Assembly (NCBI GenBank): GCA_018653085.1
Contig: JABIAY010000036.1
Location: 1-57,127 of the forward strand
From: Nitrospina sp.
Lineage (GTDB): Bacteria; Nitrospinota; Nitrospinia; Nitrospinales; VA-1
Length of the DNA stretch: 57,127 nucleotides
Reading direction: 5' to 3'
The position numbers and the translations under genes are program-made. The notes under the pieces were generated by a model. It worked only from the letters and a program-made list of their open reading frames with translations, ran no database searches and was not told the DNA's origin. Of the stretch, positions 50,553 to 57,127 are shown piece by piece. The stretch's first letter is position 1. Each line of letters opens with the position of its first letter.

Positions 50553-52415
50553 ATGACGAAAATTCTTTCATCCTTCATCACCGTACTGCTACTTGCCCAA
50601 TCTGTTACCGCAACCCCTCATCACGGGCTTTCATTATATGGCCCCGAGGACCTGAAATACAAACCCGGGCAGAGCTATAAATACGCCAACCCCAATGCCC
50701 CAAAAGGCGGGAACCTGGTTCTGTCCGATTTTGGCGCGTTCACCAAACTGAACCCGGCCTCGCTCAAAGGTGTGACGGCCCCCAGTATCGGACAATTGGT
50801 GTTTCAAACTGCCATGGACAGTTCCGTAGAGGATGACGAACCCTTTTCGCAATACGGCAACCTGGTAGAGAAAGTCGAACTCGCCGAAGACCGGCTTTCC
50901 ATGACCTATTACCTTTATAAACAGGCGCGATTTTCGGATGGACATGCCCTGACTGCCGATGATTTTGTTTTCTCATTCAGCCTTATTAAGGACCCCGAGT
51001 ACCATCCCATATATAAAGAGTATTTCAAGGATATCAAATCCATTGAAAAAATCGATGCTCATACCGTCCGCTACCACTTCGCTCTCTACAACCAGGAACT
51101 CCCCCTGATAACAGGACAGATGCTGATTTTCCCAAAACATATTTATGGTGGCAAAGGAAAATCCTTCGGCGCGGACTTCGATGATATCGCCATCGCCAGC
51201 GGACCCTACACAGTCGAAAAATACGAGTACGGGAAATACATTACTTTCAAGCGTAATCCCGGTTGGTGGGGCAAGGATATCGCCATCAACAAGGGACGGT
51301 ACAATTTCGATCGTGTCACATTCAGAATCTACCTCGACCCGGTTGCCCAGCGTGAAGCGTTCAAGGGTGGAGAGTTCGATATGCAGTTGATAAACAGCTC
51401 GCGCGACTGGGCACTGGACTATAAAGGCAACTTTGTTAAAAAAGGTTATTACCTGCGCGAAGAATTTCCGCACACCCGGGTCGCCGGCATGCAGGGATTT
51501 GCCATGAACATGAGGAACGAAACTTTCAAGTCCCGCAAGGTCCGGGCCGCCATCGCTATGGCATTCGATTTTGAATGGAGCAACAAAAATTTATTTTATG
51601 GGCAATACACCCGCAACGAATGTTATTTCGACAACAATCCTGAAATGAAAGCCCAGGGCCTGCCCCAGGGTGAAGTCAAAACCCTGCTTCTTGAACTGCG
51701 CGAGAAATATAAAAGTCATGTTCCCAAAACGGCGCTCACCAAACCGGTAGGCGCACCGGGGCAAGGCCAGTCTGCCGCCAAAAATATTCAGATCGCCAAC
51801 GCTTTGTTGGATTCCGCCGGATGGAAAACAGGTTCCGATGGCATTCGCGTAAAAGGCAAAAACCGACTGCAGTTTGAACTTCTTCTGGCCGGACCCGGAT
51901 TCCAACGCATTGCCGAACCCTACAAAAACAATTTAAAAAGGATCGGCGTTCATCTGGATATCAAGGTCGTACAAATTGCGGAATATGAAGAACGCCTGAG
52001 AAATTTCAAATTCGGCATGATCGTTGCGGGTTATCCCCAAAGCCGCTCCCCCGGTAACGAGCAACGTTATATGTGGGGAAGCGAAGCCGCCGAGACTCCG
52101 GGAACCCGGAATTATATGGGCATCAAAAATCCCGCTCTCGATGAACTGATCGAAAGGATCATTAAAGCGAAAACCCGCAAAGAACTGATCGTCAATATTC
52201 AGGCCCTTGATCGGATTCTCACGCATCAGTTTTATATGGTTTCACATTGGTATATTGCCTATGATAGAGCGGTATTTTGGAACAAATTCAGCCGTCCGAA
52301 AATCAATCCCTCGCAAAGCTCCATTGCCAATAACATCCTGGAATGGTGGTGGTGGGATGAGAAAAAAGTCCAGAAACTGAAAGACGCACGAGCACAAGGA
52401 AAGTCTCTCCATTAA
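50553..52415 (+). CDS. yejA: Oligopeptide-type solute-binding protein, YejA-like
   Basis: 620 residues with a signal peptide (about 1-20). The bacterial extracellular solute-binding family 5 layout: HGLSLYGPEDLKYKPGQSYKYANPNAPKGGNLVLSDFGAFTKLNPASLKG at the start, YYLYKQARFSDGHALTADDFVFSF, and RKVRAAIAMAFDFEWSNKNLFYGQYTR. YejA binds peptides, including microcin C, for YejBEF. First gene of a four-gene operon, in the order of E. coli yejABEF. Confidence 0.93.
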   Translation: MTKILSSFITVLLLAQSVTATPHHGLSLYGPEDLKYKPGQSYKYANPNAPKGGNLVLSDFGAFTKLNPASLKGVTAPSIGQLVFQTAMDSSVEDDEPFSQYGNLVEKVELAEDRLSMTYYLYKQARFSDGHALTADDFVFSFSLIKDPEYHPIYKEYFKDIKSIEKIDAHTVRYHFALYNQELPLITGQMLIFPKHIYGGKGKSFGADFDDIAIASGPYTVEKYEYGKYITFKRNPGWWGKDIAINKGRYNFDRVTFRIYLDPVAQREAFKGGEFDMQLINSSRDWALDYKGNFVKKGYYLREEFPHTRVAGMQGFAMNMRNETFKSRKVRAAIAMAFDFEWSNKNLFYGQYTRNECYFDNNPEMKAQGLPQGEVKTLLLELREKYKSHVPKTALTKPVGAPGQGQSAAKNIQIANALLDSAGWKTGSDGIRVKGKNRLQFELLLAGPGFQRIAEPYKNNLKRIGVHLDIKVVQIAEYEERLRNFKFGMIVAGYPQSRSPGNEQRYMWGSEAAETPGTRNYMGIKNPALDELIERIIKAKTRKELIVNIQALDRILTHQFYMVSHWYIAYDRAVFWNKFSRPKINPSQSSIANNILEWWWWDEKKVQKLKDARAQGKSLH

Positions 52416-52451
52416 AAAACATGCATTTCCCCAACAGGTCTGAATAGCTCC

Positions 52452-53591
52452 ATGACCGCTTACATCATACGCCGGCTTTTATTGATGTTTCCCACCTTGA
52501 TCGGGATCGTTACGATCACTTTCATCGCCACACAATTTGTTCCCGGAGGCCCGATAGACCAGATGAAATCCCTTTTAAAGGGCCACGGTAGCGCCTTGAC
52601 CGAGGCCGGCGGTGGAGCCTTGACCGGTCCCGGAGGAAAACCTGGAGAAATAGATCCCAAACATATGGAGCAGTTGAAAAAAATCTATCATCTCGACAGG
52701 CCACTCTGGGAAAGGTATCTGCGCACTTTTTTGTGGTACTCCCCTGAGGATAAAGACGCGCCCTTCACGGAAAGTTTTTTCGACTATGATAACTGGGAAG
52801 GTTTTCTGGTTTTTAAATTTGGCAACTCTTTTTACCGCAATAAATCCGTTCTCGCACTCATCAAGGAAAAATTACCGGTCTCCGCATCACTGGGTGTCAC
52901 CAGCTTTTTCTTGACCTACATCATCTGCATTATTCTGGGCATCGCCAAAGCTGTAAAACATGGAACCCGTTTTGATACCGCGACCAGTCTGATCATTCTG
53001 ATCGGTTACAGCGTGCCGGGCTTTGTGCTGGCAATTTTCATCATCGTTCTGTTTGGTCCGGGAGATGGCGCCATCGCTCATCTTATACCGATCTCAGGCC
53101 TGACCTCTGCAGGGGCCTTCGGTTACGAATCATGGACCTTCTGGGAAAAGTTGACCGATTACCTTCACCATCTGGCGGCTCCCTTATTGTGCTATGTACT
53201 GGGCGGATTCGCCACGCTGACCCTGCTGACTAAAAACGCTTTTCTGGAAGAAATGCGCAAACAATATGTGCTGACTGCAAGAGCCAAGGGCCTGCCGGAA
53301 AAACGCGTGCTCTTTAAACATGTACTGAAAAATTCTCTCATTCCCCTGGTGACCGGATTCCCCATCGCCTTTCTTGCCATGTTTTTCAGCGGTTCGTTAT
53401 TGCTGGAACAAATTTTCACTCTCGACGGGTTGGGACTCCTCTCCTATCAGGCGGTGATTCAGAGAGATTATCCCATTGTGCTCGGAACCCTGTTTATTTT
53501 CTCGCTCATGGCATTGGTCGGCCAACTGTTGACCGACCTGTCCTACGTTTTAATTGACAGAAGAATTTCTTTTGATGAGTCCCAGGGTTGA
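52452..53591 (+). CDS. yejB: Peptide ABC transporter permease YejB
   Basis: 379 residues, six predicted helices. Begins MTAYIIRRLLLMFPTLIGIVTITFIATQFVPGGP, typical of DppB/YejB. The EAA cytoplasmic loop is EEMRKQYVLTARAKGLPEKRVLFKHVLKNSLIPLVT (about 270-305). A YejB-like insert between helices 1 and 2 contains a Gly-rich stretch. It pairs with YejE, whose stop/start region follows directly. Confidence 0.94.
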   Translation: MTAYIIRRLLLMFPTLIGIVTITFIATQFVPGGPIDQMKSLLKGHGSALTEAGGGALTGPGGKPGEIDPKHMEQLKKIYHLDRPLWERYLRTFLWYSPEDKDAPFTESFFDYDNWEGFLVFKFGNSFYRNKSVLALIKEKLPVSASLGVTSFFLTYIICIILGIAKAVKHGTRFDTATSLIILIGYSVPGFVLAIFIIVLFGPGDGAIAHLIPISGLTSAGAFGYESWTFWEKLTDYLHHLAAPLLCYVLGGFATLTLLTKNAFLEEMRKQYVLTARAKGLPEKRVLFKHVLKNSLIPLVTGFPIAFLAMFFSGSLLLEQIFTLDGLGLLSYQAVIQRDYPIVLGTLFIFSLMALVGQLLTDLSYVLIDRRISFDESQG

Positions 53592-53593
53592 AA

Positions 53594-54829
53594 ATGCTGA
53601 AACTGAATAAAGAAATGAAGGTCAAACTCGATATTTTCAAAAAGGATAAACGCTCCTTTTACAGCTTTTTGATTCTGGCTTTTCTTTTCATAGCAACCCT
53701 TCCTGCCGAACTGATCTGCAATGTGCGGCCCATTATGATCGTTGTGGAAGGCAAACCGTTTTTCCCTATCACCGTCACTTACAGCGAGAAAGACTTTGGC
53801 GGGTCCCTGCCAAGCGAACCGGATTATAAATCGGCCCGGTTCCTCAGTATTTTGAATGGAGTGCCGGAAGCACCACAGGCAGAGACAAAGGACGCATTTG
53901 ACCTGGGGATGGATGACTTCGAAGACGAGGCTTTCAGTATTGGACTGGACGATTTTGAAGACAGTGGGGAATCGATTACTCCACCTGCCGAAAGCGCACC
54001 CCTCCTCTCGCCAAGAGAGACATGGACCCTTTGGCCTCCGGTGCGCTACGACTACAAATATATTCCTACCGAATCCAATACCGGCAACGTTGTACTGGCC
54101 GCGCCCTATCGCACTCTTACCCCTAACGGTAAAGCCTTCATCGCGTCCTCCTGGGGAGATGGACATTACCTCGGCACCGATGACCGGGGTCGGGACGTGC
54201 TGGCACGTTTGATTTACGGCTTCCGCATTTCCATGATCTTTGGAGCTTCGCTGGCTATCACCGGCACTTTGATCGGATGCCTGATTGGCGGGGCTCAGGG
54301 ATTTTTTGGTGGATGGGTGGACCTTGTCGGTCAGCGTATGACGGAAATCTGGGGATCAATTCCCCGTCTGTATATTTTGATAATTTTGAGTTCCTTTTTG
54401 GTTCCCTCGGCGTTACTGCTGTTTTTGATTTTAAATCTCACCGCCTGGATGGGGATTGCCGCCTATATTCGTGCGGAATTTTTAAAAATTCGCAACTTTG
54501 AGTTTGTTAAAGCGGCTAAAGGATTGGGAGTCTCTAATTTCACCATTATGCGCAAGCATATCCTGCCGAACGCATTAACCCCTGTTGTCACTTTTTTTCC
54601 TTTTGAAGTCACCGCAGGAATCCTCGCGTTGGTGAGTCTGGATTTTCTGAATCTTGGCGTGCCCAGTCCCGCTCCCAGCATAGGGGAACTACTGTCACAG
54701 GGGAAAAATAATCTACAGGCATTGTGGATATTACTGCCGACCTTCACATCACTCACTTTGATGATCACACTACTAACATTTGTCGGAGAAGGCATTCGCA
54801 ACGCCTTCGACCCGAGGAAAACGCTTTAA
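53594..54829 (+). CDS. yejE: Peptide ABC transporter permease YejE
   Basis: About 411 residues from the ATG two bases after the yejB stop. Helix 1 lies at about 20-38, followed by a long periplasmic part. That part has an unusual acidic repeat, DLGMDDFEDEAFSIGLDD and FEDSGES (about 100-125), not expected in YejE. The DPP-type permease domain then follows with HYLGTDDRGRDVLARLIYGFRIS and an EAA loop (FVKAAKGLGVSNFTIMRKHILPNALTPVVT). The acidic insert is probably lineage-specific. Confidence 0.93.
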   Translation: MLKLNKEMKVKLDIFKKDKRSFYSFLILAFLFIATLPAELICNVRPIMIVVEGKPFFPITVTYSEKDFGGSLPSEPDYKSARFLSILNGVPEAPQAETKDAFDLGMDDFEDEAFSIGLDDFEDSGESITPPAESAPLLSPRETWTLWPPVRYDYKYIPTESNTGNVVLAAPYRTLTPNGKAFIASSWGDGHYLGTDDRGRDVLARLIYGFRISMIFGASLAITGTLIGCLIGGAQGFFGGWVDLVGQRMTEIWGSIPRLYILIILSSFLVPSALLLFLILNLTAWMGIAAYIRAEFLKIRNFEFVKAAKGLGVSNFTIMRKHILPNALTPVVTFFPFEVTAGILALVSLDFLNLGVPSPAPSIGELLSQGKNNLQALWILLPTFTSLTLMITLLTFVGEGIRNAFDPRKTL

Positions 54830-54831
54830 AA

Positions 54832-56871
54832 ATGCTTTTATCGGTTAAAAATCTCGCCACACATTTCCATGCAGGGCCAGGGAAAATCGCCCGGGCGGTG
54901 GATGGCATCTCTTTTGATCTGGAACAGGGGAAAACCCTGGCACTTGTTGGGGAGTCCGGTTGCGGAAAAACCCAGACCGCATTTTCAATCATCCGGCTGG
55001 TCGCCGAGAACGGTTATCATCCAACAGGGGAAATTCAGTTTCAGGGGCAGGACCTGTTCCAGTTAGAGCCTGAGGAAATGCGAAACCTGCGGGGCAACGA
55101 TATCGCCATGATTTTTCAGGAACCGATGACCTCGCTGAATCCCTTGTTCCGCATCGGCAATCAGCTTGAAGAACCTTTGAAGCAACATTTGAAAATTGCC
55201 AAAGGGGAATCCCGGAAGCGGGCAATAGAGCTTCTCGACCGGGTGGGAATTCCTGATCCGCATAAACGCATTGATGATTTCCCGCACCAGCTTTCAGGAG
55301 GTATGAAACAAAGGGTCATGATTGCCATGGCTCTGGCCTGTGAGCCCAAATTGCTCATCGCCGATGAACCCACCACCGCTCTGGATGTCACCATTCAGGC
55401 CCAGGTCCTGAGCCTGATGAGTGATCTGCAGAAACAAACCGGCATGGCTATCCTGCTGATCACCCACGACATGGGAATCGTCAACCAGATAGCTGATGAC
55501 TTGTGCATCATGTATGGAGGGCGCGTGGCGGAGTATGGTCGCCGGGAAGAAATTTTCAACAACAGGACCCACCCCTATACACAAAGGCTTTTCAGTTCCA
55601 TTCCCAAACTTGAAAAAACCGATATATTACTGGACACCATTCCAGGCTCGGTCCCTTCCGCTACCGAGTATGGCGAAGGATGCAGGTTTGCCGACCGCTG
55701 TTCTGAAGTCATGGACATTTGCCATGCACAAGAGAGCAAAGTCCACCGCATCAGCGATAAACATCAAACGGTTTGCCACTTAATAGATAAGGGAACGCCC
55801 CGCAAACAGAGCGGCAAAACCATCCCCCTGCCCGTTCGCAAGCTCGACACCAAACCGCTTGTCAGGATACGGAATTTGAAAACCTTTTTTCCTATCCGCA
55901 AGGGTGTGTTTCTTCGCGTGGCAAATCATATCCGCGCAGTGGACCATATCAATCTGGATATCGCCAATGGGGCGACTGTGGCTCTGGTGGGGGAATCCGG
56001 TTGCGGGAAAACCACTCTGGGCGAATCCATCCTGCAATTGATTCCCGATGCAAAAGGAGAAGTGTTTTTCAACGATCAAAATATCATGGAACTGAAAGGC
56101 GAAACTTTGAAACGGTTTCGCAAACATTTGCAGATTGTGTTTCAGGACCCTTTTGGTTCCCTGCAACCTCGAATGACCATCGAAAGAATTGTAGGAGAAG
56201 GACTGGAGGTGCACCAGCCTGAACTCACGCCTGATGAAAGGACAAAAAAAATCGCCCGGGTTTTAGAGGAGGTGGGACTGAGAGAATCCATAATGGAACG
56301 TTATCCACATGAGTTTTCCGGTGGTCAGCGGCAACGCATCGCCATTGCCCGCGCCTTGATACTGGAACCGGAGTTTCTGGTTCTGGATGAACCCACAAGT
56401 GCCTTGGATGTATCGGTACAGGCCCAGGTTCTCAACCTGCTAAAGGAATTGCAAGCACGACACCAACTGACCTATCTTTTCATCAGTCACAATCTCAGCG
56501 TGGTACGTTATATGGCGGACACGATAGCCATCATGTATCTGGGGAAAATTGTAGAGCAGGCGCCAGTCGATGATCTCTTCAAGAATCCCCGCCACCCTTA
56601 TACAAAATCACTGCTCGATTCGGTTCCCACGTTGGAAACCCGCAAACCCTTCAAGCCCTTGTTAGGAGATGTACCCTCCCCGCTCAACCCTCCAACGGGT
56701 TGCCACTTTCATCCCCGTTGTCCTATTTACCTGAACGAAGAACAAGGCTCGACCTTGGCAAAAAAATGCACCGGTCAATATCCTGAAAAATTTGGGGATG
56801 ATAGTTCTTTCGTTTCCTGCCACCATTACAGCCCTCCACAACAGGCTGAACGTGATATCCCGCCGAAATAA
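54832..56871 (+). CDS. yejF: Fused double-ATPase peptide transporter subunit YejF
   Basis: 679 residues from the ATG two bases after yejE; an earlier frame start would overlap yejE. Two ABC domains in one chain. The first has Walker A GESGCGKT (40-47), LSGGMKQRVMIAMA and LLIADEPTTALDV. The second has Walker A at about 387-394, FSGGQRQRIAIARAL and LVLDEPTSALDV. Each half ends with the oligopeptide-transporter C-terminal Cys motif (GCRFADRC, GCHFHPRC). It energises YejBE. Confidence 0.96.
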   Translation: MLLSVKNLATHFHAGPGKIARAVDGISFDLEQGKTLALVGESGCGKTQTAFSIIRLVAENGYHPTGEIQFQGQDLFQLEPEEMRNLRGNDIAMIFQEPMTSLNPLFRIGNQLEEPLKQHLKIAKGESRKRAIELLDRVGIPDPHKRIDDFPHQLSGGMKQRVMIAMALACEPKLLIADEPTTALDVTIQAQVLSLMSDLQKQTGMAILLITHDMGIVNQIADDLCIMYGGRVAEYGRREEIFNNRTHPYTQRLFSSIPKLEKTDILLDTIPGSVPSATEYGEGCRFADRCSEVMDICHAQESKVHRISDKHQTVCHLIDKGTPRKQSGKTIPLPVRKLDTKPLVRIRNLKTFFPIRKGVFLRVANHIRAVDHINLDIANGATVALVGESGCGKTTLGESILQLIPDAKGEVFFNDQNIMELKGETLKRFRKHLQIVFQDPFGSLQPRMTIERIVGEGLEVHQPELTPDERTKKIARVLEEVGLRESIMERYPHEFSGGQRQRIAIARALILEPEFLVLDEPTSALDVSVQAQVLNLLKELQARHQLTYLFISHNLSVVRYMADTIAIMYLGKIVEQAPVDDLFKNPRHPYTKSLLDSVPTLETRKPFKPLLGDVPSPLNPPTGCHFHPRCPIYLNEEQGSTLAKKCTGQYPEKFGDDSSFVSCHHYSPPQQAERDIPPK

Positions 56872-57058
56872 CTCCTACAATGCATTGAAAAAAAAGACCG
56901 TCTAAATCACACAACATTTCTGTTTTTCAGCCTTTTAAAAAAGCCCCAACAAACAATTTGAATTATATAGGCTTATACATTCCAGCTTTACAGCTCTACC
57001 GGGCCGGGCTATAGTTTCCATCCATTCTGGAACCGGTTTACTCTAACGGGCGAGTCTC

Positions 57059-57127
57059 ATGAAAAAGACATTGGCTATTCTAGTGAGCATGTTTTTTTTC
57101 GTTGCCAGTTCTTCGGCAGTGTCGCAG
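57059..57127 (+). CDS. Start of an exported protein (cut by window end)
   Basis: ATG at 57059 opens a frame running off the window; 23 residues seen: a Lys-Lys start, a hydrophobic core with FFFVA and a small-residue region (SSSAVS), the shape of a Sec signal peptide. No mature sequence is available, so no function can be given. Confidence 0.5.
   Translation, partial: MKKTLAILVSMFFFVASSSAVSQ

Noticed and set aside
1-57127. CRISPR array
   Set aside because: No regularly spaced 25-40 bp repeats with unique spacers were seen; the tRNA tails are too few and irregularly spaced.

Overview
The window is a chromosomal stretch of a Gram-negative, LPS-bearing bacterium. It carries lptCAB, rpoN, a Tat component, a c-type cytochrome, PBP1A and the periplasmic-binding-protein-dependent YejABEF transporter. 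The mix of a eukaryote-type UDP-glucose pyrophosphorylase, a compact glucose-6-phosphate isomerase, a long transaldolase and small cytochrome and Rieske proteins suggests a member of the Nitrospinota or a deep deltaproteobacterial lineage. That placement is inference from gene style; no rRNA or other phylogenetic anchor is present.

Region 1 (1-6.6 kb) is accessory DNA. A phage- or plasmid-like module on the minus strand (tyrosine integrase, unexplained leader region, HTH regulator, excisionase-like protein, DnaD-like replication protein, zinc-ribbon primase N-terminus) ends at a copy of the 3' half of an initiator tRNA-fMet gene (3939-3992). A perfect 51-bp second copy lies at 5355-5405, with degenerate tails at 4076-4115 and 6571-6632. 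Each tail is followed by its own rho-independent terminator, so the region reads as a stack of tRNA-tail-bounded segments. One segment holds only a DUF2806-type gene; the next holds two tiny ORFs and a cytochrome c. The intact tRNA gene should lie to the left, outside the window.

Region 2 (6.6-16.3 kb) holds a flippase-like membrane protein, TatA, a TPR protein, a leucine-rich-repeat protein, a DUF5069 protein, PBP1A, an LpoA-like TPR/periplasmic-binding protein and an NtrC-family regulator.

Region 3 (16.4-30.2 kb) is metabolic: argG; an operon of pgi, transaldolase and glk followed downstream by nothing obvious; a SYLF protein; a histidine kinase with trxB; a SUMF1-type protein with thrC, hom and an AlaC-like aminotransferase; and uppP.

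Region 4 (30.2-36.6 kb) has a small secreted protein behind a strong promoter and a roughly 220-nt leader, a UGP2-type pyrophosphorylase, a glutathione peroxidase, an unknown protein, a higBA toxin-antitoxin pair, a VOC protein and nnr.

Region 5 (36.6-44.3 kb) is the conserved envelope and nitrogen-PTS cluster tsaE, lptC, lptA, lptB, rpoN, hpf, ptsN, ptsI and metK, all on the plus strand. Region 6 (44.3-57.1 kb) has a CheY-like regulator, a methyltransferase, small redox proteins, tig, ispG, a PflX-like radical SAM protein, yejABEF and the start of a secreted protein. Short dispersed repeats sit in many intergenic gaps and in several cases supply the stop codon of the adjoining gene.
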